This document shows, piece by piece, positions 1 to 11,336 of a DNA stretch of 64,000 bases. Source of the DNA: Taiwanofungus camphoratus (taxonomy: Eukaryota; Basidiomycota; Agaricomycetes; Polyporales; Taiwanofungaceae); assembly GCA_003999685.1 (NCBI GenBank), contig CP021220.1, positions 372,001-436,000 on the forward strand, written 5' to 3'. Position numbers and translations under genes: made by a program. Every line of letters starts with the position of its first letter. Position 1 is the stretch's first letter. The notes beneath the pieces were generated by a model. That model saw only the letters and a program-made list of their open reading frames with translations. It ran no database searches and was not told the DNA's origin.

Positions 1-1
1 G

Positions 2-919
2 CTGATACCTCTTCTGCTAGAACTGTTACAAGAGATGCACGAGAAACTATCCCAAGCTGTCAAGTTGTATGACAACTTATTGACAGAGCAGGTAACTCGA
101 CCTTCTTGGAGAACAGCACCCGCCGCGCCTTCGACAAGTTACCAACAAGTCAATGCTGGCTATGCCCCTCAATACAGGTCCGTGAACGGATTGCATAGCC
201 AATGGGCCCCTCAGCAGCAAGGTGAAACTCCGATGTCGCCCCGAATGCAGGGACAGATGCAGGCTGTTCAACCCTCGTACTTTACAAGCGCTCCGATACG
301 CGACCAATCGACACCCGTTACAAATGGAGCGTATGTCACATCGCCCACTTCGGAAACATATGCTAGGCAGATGTACCAATCAAACCATGTCTCGACTCCC
401 CCGCAGCGATCCCCTCCTGAGGTCCAGGAGCAGTACTCACAAGACGCAGCCCAATCCAGGTCTCCTTTACCAGTGACGTTACCACAGTACGGTGCTGCCA
501 CGTCGACGCCCTCACCAACTGCAGTCCCTTATCCGCCACCTATCGCTGCGACACTATTCCAACCAGATCCCACGCTCAACTCGCAGTCGCAACAGCCCGA
601 CCGGTCAATACAATCACCAGCCCCGATCGCAACTGGCACAGCGCCATCAACCTCCGAGTCGATGCCTTTACGACACAACTCCACCAGTCCTCACCATACA
701 CCTCCTGTGCAGGCCCCCAATCTCTATTTGCAACGTCACAGTACCATGTCGCATGCCCCACGTCAACTGCATCAACTCCAGCAGCTTGCTGTACCGCCAC
801 AGCTCCCAAACTTTCCGGTCGTACCCACTTCTTCGCCTCAGGCGTATCCACCATATAATTCGCCGATACCAACGACAGTGGAACCGGAAAGAAAAGAGGC
901 ACTACTCATAGACTTGTAA
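2..919 (+). CDS. VPS27: VPS27-like ESCRT-0 subunit, C-terminal part (gene runs off the left edge)
   Basis: This is the open 3' part of a gene whose beginning lies left of the window; the frame is open from base 2 to the TAA at 917-919. The first 30 residues form a leucine-rich helix (LLLELLQEMHEKLSQAVKLY and onward) that matches the helical core following the UIMs in fungal Vps27. A long Pro/Gln/Ser/Thr-rich disordered tail follows, ending in ALLIDL, which resembles the C-terminal clathrin-box motif of Vps27. Vps27 sits on endosomes and gathers ubiquitinated cargo for the multivesicular-body pathway; VPS4, the enzyme that ends the same pathway, lies 4 kb away. The FYVE and VHS domains that would settle the name are outside the window. 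HSE1, its partner, is the main alternative. Confidence 0.72.
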   Translation: MIPLLLELLQEMHEKLSQAVKLYDNLLTEQVTRPSWRTAPAAPSTSYQQVNAGYAPQYRSVNGLHSQWAPQQQGETPMSPRMQGQMQAVQPSYFTSAPIRDQSTPVTNGAYVTSPTSETYARQMYQSNHVSTPPQRSPPEVQEQYSQDAAQSRSPLPVTLPQYGAATSTPSPTAVPYPPPIAATLFQPDPTLNSQSQQPDRSIQSPAPIATGTAPSTSESMPLRHNSTSPHHTPPVQAPNLYLQRHSTMSHAPRQLHQLQQLAVPPQLPNFPVVPTSSPQAYPPYNSPIPTTVEPERKEALLIDL

Positions 920-1305
920 CAGTATGTATGGGATGTCAATCTTATGTTGGTATAGACATATGCCATGCCGTCGATAATACACAGGAGTTATGATAAGGTG
1001 TCAGTTGCGATCGCGAGCATTGTCGCCGGTCGTTTGTGTTGTAAGAGTTTACTACCATTCAATAATGCACCATGGACCTGGAATACAAAGTGAATCATGT
1101 ATGGGGTACTCAGTGACGCTACTGTTCCTGACATCATCGTTAGTCTGGAATTGCATAACGAAAAGGCTACAGTCGTACAAAGCACCTCGCTAACACAGAG
1201 CAGTGTGATACTGCATAATTAATCTCAGACGAGATTTCACAATTGCAGGTACTATATATTCATACCGGTACCAGCAGACGAAGCTGAATCGGGTGGGGAT
1301 CCTAT
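920..1305. other. Convergent intergenic region, VPS27-like / F-box gene
   Basis: This is shared 3' flank of two convergent genes. Open frames here are short and on both strands, without domain or codon signal. Nothing else is seen. Confidence 0.5.
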
Positions 1306-2808
1306 CTACGAACATGGCCAGAACGCATGCGTCTCCTCAGTATATATCTCTGGCAACTCCATCGACGGCTCCCTCCAGTCGTATTTGAATTCCACGGAGT
1401 CGACGTGCGCCGCCACAGTCTGATCGAGGTCCGATTTCGGGCGCTCTGTATACTGCACCAATAGCTCCTTCAGTCGACGACCAAACTTCTCCCTCTCTCT
1501 CGCGAATCGAGTCACGCCAACACTATATGGCCACCACCGGTCTATCACGATATGCAATGACGAGAGGTTTGGGAGCGGAGTTTTCCACGGTGTCGTCATC
1601 TGTTTAATGATCACCATCATTGGCGAGCGACCGTTGGATATGCGTTCACAAATAACCAGTTTAGTCACGGAGGACGCTGCCTTGAGCATGGGCTCAACGT
1701 AATTTATAGGAAACTCTCCTGTGAGATTGAGCCGTAGCTCTTGAAGGTTAGTCTTCGGAAATAGCTCTATTGGGTATGCGATCCATTTTTGACGAGTGTC
1801 CTCGAACGTTTCAAACTGGAAATCGACGCGTAGAACAGATGACCGGCTTGCTGCAATGAAAGAACAGTCGCCTACGTATTTAGAGGCTTTGCTGCTAGCC
1901 TCAGTTAGTGAAATGCTGAGTTTCGTGAGGTCATTGATCCATTTGAACCGAGGCATAATTCCCAGGAAGGAAAGGCGGCCGGGTTCTATCCGAAACAGAC
2001 GAAGTGCAATGTTCGTAGGTAGGACCAGGTGATATAGAAGAGACGTAACAAACGAGAAAGAATCATGTGTGAGTCCAATCGCAAACCTACGCAAATTATC
2101 CAATGCAATCGTCTGTCCGCCCCGGACAGCTGTCGATACACCTCGTCTCATCTTGATAAGATTGACGCTGACGAGCACCAGATCCGTGAGCAGTGGAATT
2201 CCAGAGAGAAAATCTGTCAGAGTCGACAGGCTGTTAAAGTGATGGCCCGTTATACACAGATGCGTAAGACTCTTGAATTCGTTGGCAGGAAGCCATGGCA
2301 CCTTTCGCAAGGCCAAAGATTTAAGCCGAGGAATTTGTCCACTAAAGAGGACAGGATTGCTCTTGGCGTTGAAACGGCTGTCTTTGAAGTCGAGCGTAAA
2401 ATTCTGGAGTTCAAGGCCGTGGAAATCTAAGAAGTCGAGGACAGCGCCCGGCCTATGGACTTCACAATGAAGTGTCCGGATACGAGAACTGTGTGAACCA
2501 AACAAAGCTGATATAGACGGTGCCGGAGGCAACGAGGTGAAAACGCTAAGAGGTGATATCGCGGAGCGCGTCAAGAGTATGGGCACCTCAGACGTATTAG
2601 TGAGTTGACCAATATGGGACCAAAGGCTCGGCATTCTCAAGGCTACCTCACGCCAATGACGGCAGACCCGTGCCACAGGAATCACCTGCGATGAGTCCAG
2701 TGAGGTAGTATGCCACGCAGCAACTGCGGCACGACACTGGAGAGTGTATTGGAATATCTGGCATAAAACTTCACGAGGAAGACGGATCATGGGATGATAT
2801 GAATTCAA
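1306..2808 (-). CDS. F-box / leucine-rich-repeat-like protein
   Basis: A single-exon gene of 500 codons. Residues about 8-60 form an F-box: LPREVLCQIFQYTL, then PVARVCRHWREVALRMPSLW, the layout of the large agaricomycete F-box family. The remainder contains irregular leucine-rich stretches (for example LKSLALRKVPWLPANEFKSL and LTKLSISL) like the degenerate LRR arrays of these proteins. Such proteins usually act as substrate adaptors of SCF ubiquitin ligases through Skp1. The substrate cannot be read from the sequence. The ATG at 2808 is chosen because the F-box starts eight residues later. The family expands and decays rapidly, and a relic of another member lies just upstream at 3.5-4.4 kb on the other strand. 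Confidence 0.85.
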   Translation of the reverse strand: MNSYHPMIRLPREVLCQIFQYTLQCRAAVAAWHTTSLDSSQVIPVARVCRHWREVALRMPSLWSHIGQLTNTSEVPILLTRSAISPLSVFTSLPPAPSISALFGSHSSRIRTLHCEVHRPGAVLDFLDFHGLELQNFTLDFKDSRFNAKSNPVLFSGQIPRLKSLALRKVPWLPANEFKSLTHLCITGHHFNSLSTLTDFLSGIPLLTDLVLVSVNLIKMRRGVSTAVRGGQTIALDNLRRFAIGLTHDSFSFVTSLLYHLVLPTNIALRLFRIEPGRLSFLGIMPRFKWINDLTKLSISLTEASSKASKYVGDCSFIAASRSSVLRVDFQFETFEDTRQKWIAYPIELFPKTNLQELRLNLTGEFPINYVEPMLKAASSVTKLVICERISNGRSPMMVIIKQMTTPWKTPLPNLSSLHIVIDRWWPYSVGVTRFAREREKFGRRLKELLVQYTERPKSDLDQTVAAHVDSVEFKYDWREPSMELPEIYTEETHAFWPCS

Positions 2809-3269
2809 CTTGATACGAATATGAGTCCGGGCCGACGCGAGTGCCGCTTCGAGTGACAGCAGCTATGTATGGAGCAGCGTTAGAATGATGATAATCAGGC
2901 AAAGTACAAATTAACAAACGAAATACGCACTTCATCAAGACTAGACATGAGTCATATGATAACGTCAGTCCTGAGGATACACAAAATACTAGATGAAACA
3001 GACTCTTGGGAAAATGCGTCCTCAAGCACTTGAGAGGATATTGCTTCCGCTAATTGGATGGAAGCTGGAACGCCTTCCTCATAATTCATCGAACCCATGG
3101 TTGGACTTGAAAATCAGTTCTCGAAGGATACGTTGTAAACCAATAAGTCTCGGGGAAGCGTTGCGCACAAAGCTGTGAATGCTGGCCCTAGGCACGAAGA
3201 AAGAACTTGCGACGCGAGTGAAGAATAAGATGCAAAAGTCAAAAATGGCTTGGCATACTTAGCGGTCTC

Positions 3270-3304
3270 GTGGCCCTTGTTTGTGGCCCTTGTCTGTGGC
3301 CCTC
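3270..3304. repeat. Short 13-bp tandem repeat
   Basis: About 2.6 copies of a 13-base unit starting GTGGCCCTTGT, with one or two substitutions between copies. It lies in non-coding sequence between the F-box gene and the F-box relic. Confidence 0.75.
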
Positions 3305-3527
3305 GGTATTTGCCGCGCTCATCACCTGACTATGGCTGTAGGTAACCGTATAATATTCCAGTTGTAAACATTGGGGTATGTTTCTTATGTAATACGAGTA
3401 AATCGCTTCCACTGCAGGAGTTGGCGGTCCCAAGCAGCGGTGACCTGAGGAGCATGTACACATTAACTGCGAGCTATCGAGACCATATTTTGACAATGTC
3501 TTTCAGCTAGGAGATGATCCGTTTGTA

Positions 3528-4362
3528 TTGATCAGCTTCCTCTTTTGGACCTCATTCAGCGATATGGGTTGGCTCTGGGACGCTACTAATGTCTATGTCA
3601 ATCTTAGCGCGTGTCTCTGGATCCGTATTATTCGCTGTGAGATTGACGATAGTGGTCCCTGTATATTTGAGGCATCTCTCATCAATATCCCGCAACTAGA
3701 ATTCATGTGTCTCAAGCTTAGTGAGTCGGTCCCGGTTGTACAAATATTCCTACGTTCAGAATGATGATTTTGCGAGATATGTTACTTCTTCCTACCAGTT
3801 CTTTCACACCACTAACACATGTATTCACCATGAGTTGAGGATCGCCTCGAGACTGATCTGTTTCCTGTGCAGGACTTCAGGACTTCGGAATCCGGTCCTC
3901 ATTGTCACAGTAGCGCTGAACCCGATGGTCAGCCCAGGATTGCGCTAAATCATTGGCAAGCTGACGATTGAGAGCAGGCCTGTAGGTTGCACGTTCCTTC
4001 TGAACCATTTTACCATAAAAATGGCACTTCACATTTATCTTTCTGTGATTACTCAGAATGGTATACTTCCTCACCTTAATTTGACAGGGGAAGGTCGCTC
4101 AAAGAAGCTCAGCCTCTCCCAGGCCGCGGAGGTCTTTGCCGTGACAGTAATGGGATCTTCGTTCGCCCTTCGTATTAGCTTGCCAAAATTAGCGAATCAC
4201 AATAGAAATATGCCTGAAGAAGCGGCGACTCTACTTTATACTATTAGGTTGTTGCCGATGACAAGTCTCGAGGAGCTCTGGTTAGATGCATCTCCTAATG
4301 GGTGTGACTTCCTCAACAACCTTCTTCCTACGATGCGATCCTTGACCAATAATTGCTTGTGA
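3528..4362 (+). pseudogene. F-box/LRR protein relic
   Basis: Fragments on the plus strand read like the LRR part of a fungal F-box protein but do not join into a clear gene. One is at 3528-3764 (IRCEIDDSGPCIFEASLI followed by IPQLEFMCLKLS). The clearest is 4021-4362, with MTSLEELWLDASPNGCDFLN, a typical basidiomycete F-box LRR phrase. No F-box was found upstream and the pieces are in different frames, so I treat it as a decayed paralogue. It could instead be an intron-rich intact gene whose exons I failed to link. The neighbouring intact F-box gene on the minus strand gives the family context. Confidence 0.45.
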
Positions 4363-5016
4363 GCACAGGTTAAACTCTGCATCAATCCTTAATGCTCGGT
4401 CTCGCCACTTCGACGTCCTCTCGAGCTGACAGCCCAGCCTTGTGAGCTTCAAACCTAGTCTTTTGGGATGGAAACCCAGGTGCCCTGAGGAGTTTGCTCG
4501 CACATGAGCAAGCCATGGTTGTCGCATGACGCGTTTAAGTACTGAATGCTCACGATGCTTTCAATTTGAAAAGACCAGTGATTTCACTAGTTTGAACGTG
4601 CTGGCAAAGGTCAAATGGCACGATCGAACAGACATAACTAACCGTGTGCACTAACGAACAGTCAAGAAATGTGGGCTTGGAATGATCCTTATATGTATTC
4701 TTCATTTTGAGGCTGATTCTGTTGGAAGATTTAGTGAAGAACATAATATGAGGTAAAATCCTCGACTGGGATGATCCTCATAAGTCATGGCGCAATAGGA
4801 AGAAGAGCACACAGCTTTGAGCGACCTTCAGACTCTCAAGTTCCCGTCTAGAATAATTTATTTTGAAGCGGTTCCTCCAGCTGAGACGTCACGCATGCAA
4901 AATAAGCCGCGAGTACACACCAAATATTATATGTGAAATCGTACACTTCCAGTTACCAAAATCAGGAACATTCGCCTCGACCTGAATATATATAATGCTA
5001 CAACTTTAAGAAGTCG
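4363..5016. other. Gene-poor flank of VPS4
   Basis: No coding exon is recognised. The part next to the relic may hold more of its decayed 3' end; the part near 5.0 kb is the 3' flank of VPS4. Confidence 0.4.
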
Positions 5017-6720
5017 TTATGCCCCTTCATTACCTGGAACGTTGAGTCTTAGTATGAACCACGAGGGTGGACACCATGCTACGACTTACCAGATTCTAGC
5101 GTCCACCGGTCATGCTTCCTGATATCTTCGGCTGTCACAGTCGGCCGCACACTCTCCAGTGACTTCAGGAAATCAGCAAGACGCAGTGGAGGTTCCAGCA
5201 ACTCGTCGCTCTCTATATCCGTCCATGATTTCTCTATAGCTTCGGGGTCGCCGGGGGAACATGGCGTCCACTTCATTGATTCCGGGTCTGCAGGAGAAGG
5301 CACACGCTTAAAATGTGTTGCAGAGAGAACTTTGCGGACGGGCTGCATCAATGCATCGCGCACTACAATTGATATATCTGAGCCCGAATAGCTGAGCAAA
5401 ATTACGGGTCAATATGTCACCTAACTTGAGGCAACTCTGACTTACCCGTCTGTCTTCGTGGCTAGCAAGCGGTAGTCTTTCGCGGCGAGTTGGCATGGTG
5501 TGTCTCCGACATGTAGCTGGAACATCTGCCTCCTCGCTTCCAGTCCAGGCAAGGGTATATATATTCTCTTCTCAAATCTGCAAGGCATACACACTTAGCG
5601 ATCAGTGAAACGCGTCAGTAGACAACATACCTCCGCTTGATCGCATTGTCTAGCTGCCAGGGTATATTCGTCGCACCGAGAACGAGCACGCCCGTGTCAT
5701 CGTGCCCCACGCCGTTCATCTGCACCAGGAATTCCGTTTTGATGCGCCGCGAACCGTCCGACTCGGAATCATTTCGCGATCCGGCGAGTGAGTCCACCTC
5801 ATCGATGAATATAATCGCAGGCTTGTTCTCCCGTGCCATCTCGAATAGTTGTCGCACCAATCTACGCGTCAAGCCAACGTCAGGCATGTAACTAGCCCAA
5901 GCACGGAGGGAACACCATTACCTTTCCGAGTCACCCTGCCATTTGCTCACCAAATCGCTCGAACTCACGCTGAAGAACGTGCCCTTCGCCTCCGTCGCGA
6001 CCGCCTTGGCAAGGTAAGACTTCCCCGTACCCGGAGGACCGTACAACAGAATACCCCGCCAAGGCGTGCGCTTGCCCGTGAACAGATGTGGAAACTTGAT
6101 CGGTAGAATGACCGCTTCCTTCAGCGACTCCTTTGCGCTCTCCAGTCCCGCCACGTCGTCCCATTTAACATTCGGCTTTTCCGTGATGATCGCGCCTGAA
6201 AGCCCAGCCCGTAACTTCTTCACCTCTGGATCTTGGTCGTCGTCTTCGCCATCTTTCCTATCACAGCGGGTGAATCACAGCTGAATTTCTTCGGCGCACA
6301 GCAAACAGGGACAGGCGCACTCACCTCTTTCCCACTCCCGCTGTCCCACCATTCATGCCATTCGCACCTATGGCCTTCTTCGTACGTTTCTCCTGCGATT
6401 GTGATAGGTGGTCTTTGAGCGTTTCAGCGCGCGCCAAGTATTCATTGACTTTAGATCGAATAAGGAGCTTCGACTTTTCATTCTTCTCCCCTACGAGCCT
6501 ATTAGCACGCAGTGTGTCCATAAGAAAACATAACACGTACATTTGAGCGCAAGCATGAAGTAGTCTAATGCATTCTGATACTGTTTGTACGCTTCCGCAT
6601 AGTTCTGCTTGGTATCCTCGTCGATCGCCCGTTGCACAATCTCAATCGCACGCTGGCGTCGCAAGATCAGCTTCATCTAAGGACGTCGAGGTTGCCACTC
6701 ACGTCCAGATTGGTAGTCAT
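5017..6720 (-). CDS. VPS4: Vacuolar protein sorting ATPase Vps4
   Basis: AAA ATPase that disassembles ESCRT-III on endosomes and at other membrane-scission sites. The ATG at 6720 gives MTTNLD; splicing a GTGAGT...CGCCAG intron then continues with [20 protein letters not shown], the MIT domain that binds ESCRT-III tails. Next come a linker, the conserved [20 protein letters not shown], Walker A GPPGTGKS, Walker [11 protein letters not shown], sensor GATNIPW and the DNAIKRR arginine finger. The Vps4 beta-domain region and the C-terminal helix follow. The very end is a small separate exon: after WTLESG an intron leads to NEGA and the TAA at 5017-5019, the usual fungal Vps4 terminus. All catalytic motifs are present and at least five short introns interrupt the gene. 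Together with the VPS27-like gene it puts both ends of the ESCRT pathway in 6 kb, probably by chance. Confidence 0.95.
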
Positions 6721-7214
6721 GGTTGTCACCTCTGATCAACCACGTCCGAAATTACGTTGTTATTCTTGTATCGGCCACAAGCGTTGCAGAGTTGTTTGAC
6801 TCTGTTAGGATCTAAGGCCGCAGCATAACGTATCCAAACAACGTTTATCATCATCATGATCATTGCTGTTAGCTAATGTTACAGTACAAGAGGATGATAA
6901 GTTAAGCTATGGGCGATGCTACCAGCTACAGTCCAGAGCCCTCGCTGAGCAGCATACGACGTTCATGAACGTGAATCGCATGACATTGCTAGAACAGAGA
7001 AGCACATCCGGACGCTTCCTCGCCGCAGGGAACCGTCGACTAGGAGAATAGTACATCTACACCGGAAGGTCAAGAGAGGGAGTAACAACAAAAGAGTAGT
7101 CGCATGCCGTCGGTCAAGAAGGGGAACAAGAACATCGTAGCCAATGTCCCATTACATGTAGAAATGACAAGGAGAAAACTCAGCATGGGACCTCCGTACG
7201 ACTCCGCGGAACGA
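6721..7214. other. Intergenic, VPS4 promoter side
   Basis: Holds the upstream region of VPS4 and the 3' flank of the HAL4-like kinase. I see no gene or distinct motif that I would defend. Confidence 0.4.
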
Positions 7215-9118
7215 TCATGAGACGACTTGAATCTGTGCATGCGCCATTGCGAGCGCATTCACATGAACGTGGGACGGATGTGCCACTGTGTGGCAGACTT
7301 CGATGCTTTGGACCCACGGGTGACTGACAAGCTCGTCGATCAGGGCACGCAGCTTCGGATTTGGCTCGAGCATTCTGCGGATCACTGGACGACACGCGCG
7401 AGGTGAAAGGTTGTTGATCGTGGGCGGACACGACGACTGTGTGTTGCACGCAGAAACATACGCCCCAAAGAGATGGTCCGTCGGCTGGGCGACCGTCCAC
7501 GGAAGTTCTTGGAAGTGTAAGCAATAGTATACGACTCCACATGCCCATATATCAACGAGACGCGCGTCATACGCTATTTGCCCACACAATTAGGTGTATG
7601 GGGCAAGGAAGGCAGATTCGTTTGCTTACGTTTGCCTAAAAACTGCTCCGGAGCGATATAAGGCTCGCTTCCGCACAGTCCGGTGGACATGTGCACCGTT
7701 GACTCCCAAGGAAGACGGTATACCGTTGAAGCTCCATAGTCACCAATCTAAAACGTAGTTGGCCAATGTAAGAAAAGAAAGCGAACATTGCACGGACACG
7801 TACCTTGAGGTGGCCCTTCGTGTCAAAAAATAAATTTTCCGGCTTGATATCACGATGGGCAACTCCCTGGCTATGTAGGTAATGAACCCCAGTTAAGATT
7901 TGCTTGAAGCAGCATTCGACTTCACTCGGCGACATGCCTCCTCGCTTGATGGCTGCGTATAGATCTCCACCAGGACAAAATTCCATCACTTCGCACCAAT
8001 GCTGACTTTCATCTTGTACAAGATCCACCGTCTCGACCACATTGACATGATGCAATGTAGAAGATATGCAGAACTCGGCCGTAAGCTTCTTAACGTACTC
8101 TTTTTCTGTCTCGTTCTTTCTCCGTTTCCGGAATTCCTGCCGTGACCAAGTGTTTAAGAACTGAGAATTGAGAACCTACGTTCAAACATTTACGTACCTT
8201 AACAGCATATAATTTCTCCTCGCTGCGATCCCACTTATGCGCAAGGCGTACGATCGAGGTAGCACCCTTACCGATGGCTACCTTCTCGCATACACCGTAC
8301 TTCTTCAACAGGCTCACGGTACTCTCCCCTGTCGTCGACCGCGCACCGCGATCCGAATCCGACTTCTTACTGCTGCCGGTAGAGCGCGCTGACGATTTCC
8401 TCGCTAGCTTTGGAGTGCCGAGCAAATCTTTGAGGGTGAACTTCTGTCCTCCACTGTCGGAGTGCGAGTGGACAGAAGGAGGACCTTTCGGTTTAGTAGT
8501 GCTCGCAGAGCGCGGGTCGTCGCCAGTAGATGAAGCCGGAGATATCCGCAGGGAGGCCGACGAAGGAGGACGTTCTTTAGGCGTGGACTGCTCCTTCGCA
8601 ACCGTCTTCGGTTGGGCCGGTGTCGTCGGGCCCAATTTGCCACCGGATACGCCAGCAGACATACTGGGTGCCCTACTGGGCGGCTGTGTGGACGGCACAC
8701 TCCAGCTTTCGCTCTCGGACGCAGACAGCGAGTCGCTGGTAGAGGGCGTCATCGAACCAGTCGTAGACGAGGAATCGCGTTTGATTGGCGGAACATTGAT
8801 GAGCGTCTGCTTGTCCATTTTATAGAATTCCTCGAGACTCTTCCTTGTATGGCCCGGCGCTTTCTGGTAAAGTTGCGTATCTGGCGGGGGTAGTGGGATG
8901 TGACCGTTAGGCGTGTTGGGCGTGCCACTGGTCGCCAGTGGCATCGCCTGCTTCGTCGAAGGTACGCGTGAGTGTTTGGTGCCGTTAGCTCGTGGCTTAG
9001 CGGTAGCGGGTGTGTGCCTTGAGGGCGGGATTGATGAGGATATGTCACCATGCGGCGGTTTATCTGAGCCGTCGGGGCCCTCACCCTCTGTCTGCGCGGT
9101 GTCTGTAGAATCGGTCAT
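7215..9118 (-). CDS. HAL4/SAT4-like serine/threonine kinase
   Basis: An N-terminal half of about 260 residues is Ser/Thr/Pro-rich and disordered. The kinase domain begins at KYGVCEKVAIGKGATSIVRL (glycine loop) and keeps the VAIK lysine (LYAVKVRK), the catalytic loop HRDIKPENLFF, an activation segment IGDYGAST, the APE-like YIAPEQF and VDIWACGVVYYCLHF. The second residue of the metal-binding triad is Tyr (DYG instead of DFG); the aspartate is kept, so activity is expected. The domain layout, with HMSTGLCGSEPYIAPE after the triad, matches the fungal Hal4/Sat4/Npr1 group, which regulates ion and nutrient transporters at the plasma membrane in yeast. The start at 9118 (MTDSTDTAQTEG) is preferred; an in-frame ATG at 9343 would add 75 residues of low conservation. 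At least four introns are seen. The specific yeast counterpart is inference. Confidence 0.8.
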
Positions 9119-10561
9119 GTTGATGGATGGATGTGGTGATTCGGATATGGTCGTAAGGGTTCTGATGTCAAAGTGAAATGCGACGTGGGTGTTGGGATGG
9201 GGCGTGGTGAGAATGTGAGGGGTCGGAAGGTCGTGGAGTTGAAACTGGTTTATTGGGATATCATGGTGAACAACACGTTGTGAAGGCACAGCTGAAGGAT
9301 CCGTGAAGTGCGTGTTCAAGACAAAGACGGCGAGAGGGCGCAAGAGGGAAAAACCCCCTCGCTGGTGCCGTTAGAAAACGGCTGGAAGGAGGAGGAAAGG
9401 ATTGCTGTCGCTGACGGAGAAAGCTGAGGCGAAGATTGAACGGAACAAAGCTGGCAGTGCGCCACTGAACATTCCTTTTAATGTGACCTTACGTAAGCAC
9501 TCCTCACCAGGCGCCATGCTGTCCCCGGCTCAGCCGTCCGGCCACTCACGACCAGCCAAAGCCAGCTCATTCCAGCCAGCGGTGCCGTACACGTTCCACT
9601 CATCGCCACTGCGGACGCTGGCGGCCCTAATCGTGATTTCAGCGGCCAACGGTAAACAAGCGTCCTTGCATAAGCGTCAGACTCGTGGGCTCGGTATTAA
9701 CCTTCTCCTATTAGCTACACGAGGTGATTGGTTACAGATGAGAACGGCTGAGAACTCTCGCAAGGCAATCCATTCAACGAATTCGAATCTGATAGAAGCA
9801 CTTGATCTCCCACTAACGCGACAACTCATGTGTAAAATTGATACAGCGAAGCGGTCCCATCGGACGAATTGGCGTGCAGAAGACCCGAGATAAGGCGCAA
9901 ATTTTGCTATGGGCACCGCGAATAGGGTTTCTCATGCACCAACCAGGCCTGCGTCTCCTTTGGCTAGGATCACGGTCTATCACCGACTGAGACGTTGATG
10001 TCATAGCGCTAAGCACGGACTTGCAAGGCCCCCCCAGTTTGCAGCATGTTCACAGCCCTGCCGCTTGGCATGTTTCCAGTAAAAATAGACTAGAGACAAA
10101 AACGGGGGCGCCAGGTGACCAGTCGTGACAATCGTGAAGTTGTTGGACAAGGTCGGAAAACATAGCAATGGATGGCGCTCAGTCATAAGACATTCGAAAA
10201 TTGTCGGAGGGTTAGTTAAATCTATGGCCAGCCGATCACCTTGACGAACCACGGAGCGGAGTGAGCTCACGGTGGACTGACGGGAGACCAGAAATAATAC
10301 AGCGAGAACAAAAAGGATGAACACAGGATCAGGAGTATGACCGACATCAAGAGTGCCAACGGCACATAGGCGCGGGCGACAACAAGCCTAAGGACTTCGC
10401 AGCAAGGAACAGCAGGAGATCACGCTCCCGGTGGGCCGGAGCTGTACAGTGGGGAACGTAAGGTTTCGGCGTTCTCCGAGAGGCTGAGATCACGTAAGCA
10501 ATCCACTGAGCCAACCGTTGTGCAGCGCCCATCGTTCCCATCGATTCTCCTCAAGACCAAG
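9119..10561. promoter_or_regulatory. Divergent intergenic region, HAL4-like kinase / RPL19
   Basis: About 1.5 kb between two genes transcribed away from each other. It must hold both promoters and the RPL19 5' leader. Several open frames (for example 9402-9893) have no domain, no conserved phrase and no splice logic, and I leave them out. No TATA box or ribosomal-protein box could be assigned with confidence. Confidence 0.4.
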
Positions 10562-10637
10562 GTATGTTTTGCTGCTCGCACTTTCGCCCAATTTGTTGCC
10601 TACCTCATGCCTGACTACGAGCTTGTACTTTTTACAG
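10562..10637 (+). other. 5'-UTR intron of RPL19
   Basis: AAG followed by GTATGTTTT opens the intron and TTTTTACAG closes it five bases before the RPL19 start codon. A leader intron just before the ATG is common in fungal ribosomal-protein genes. No snoRNA boxes were recognised in it. Confidence 0.65.
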
Positions 10638-10642
10638 ACGCC

Positions 10643-11336
10643 ATGGTGAACCTTCGCTTCCAAAAGCGCCTTGCGGCGTCCGTCGCCAGCGTCGGCAAGC
10701 GCAAAATTTGGCTCGACCCCAACGAGCAGGCTGAGATCGGGAACGCCAACTCCCGCACGCACGTTAAGAAGCTCATCAAGGACGGTCATATCATCATCAA
10801 GCCCACGACTGTTCACTCGCGCGCCCGCACGCGTGATTTGCTCGCCGCGAAGCGCAAGGGTCGTCACACTGGCCCTGGTAAGAGGAAGGGTACCGCTGAG
10901 GCCCGGATGCCCAGCAAGATTTTGTGGATGCGGAGACAGCGGGTCTTGCGTCGGTTGCTGAGAAAGTACAGGGAAGCAGGCAAGATTGATAGGCATCTGT
11001 GAGTGCTAGTAATATTTGTCCGTGAGAACGGCAAGGCTGATGGAACTTGCAGCTACCACTCGCTCTATCAGAAGTCAAAGGGTAACGTGTTCAAGAACAA
11101 GCGTGTGTTGATGGAGTACATCCACAAAGCAAAGGCAGAAAAGACCCGTACAAAAGTTCTTACCGACCAGATGGAGGCTCGCCGCGTCAAGAACAAGGTA
11201 CGTACCACCGTTTCATCCATTCTGTCCGTTATCTCATATTATTGCTTAGGCGGCCCGCGAGCGTCGGGCAGTGCGGGTGGCAGAGAAGAGACAGGCGATT
11301 CTTGCAGTGGAGCACGAGGCAGCCATCCAGGAGTAA
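10643..11336 (+). CDS. RPL19: 60S ribosomal protein L19 (eL19)
   Basis: Structural protein of the large cytosolic ribosomal subunit. Exons 10643-10998, 11053-11197 and 11250-11336 join in frame to 195 residues, against about 190-200 for the family. The start [14 protein letters not shown] has a good ATG context (GCCATGG). Family phrases include [48 protein letters not shown] and [21 protein letters not shown], spread over the exon 1/2 junction. The last exon is the usual charged C-terminal helix ([16 protein letters not shown]) ending IQE. Introns are 54 and 52 bases. Codon choice is strongly C-ending, as expected for a highly expressed gene. Nothing unusual. Confidence 0.97.

Noticed and set aside
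8274-8825. 183-codon open frame antisense to the HAL4-like kinase
   Set aside because: It is a shadow of the Ser/Pro-rich disordered exon on the other strand, with no family phrase.
9402-9893. 163-codon plus-strand open frame upstream of RPL19
   Set aside because: No domain, no conserved phrase and no supporting splice or promoter context; it lies in a divergent promoter region.
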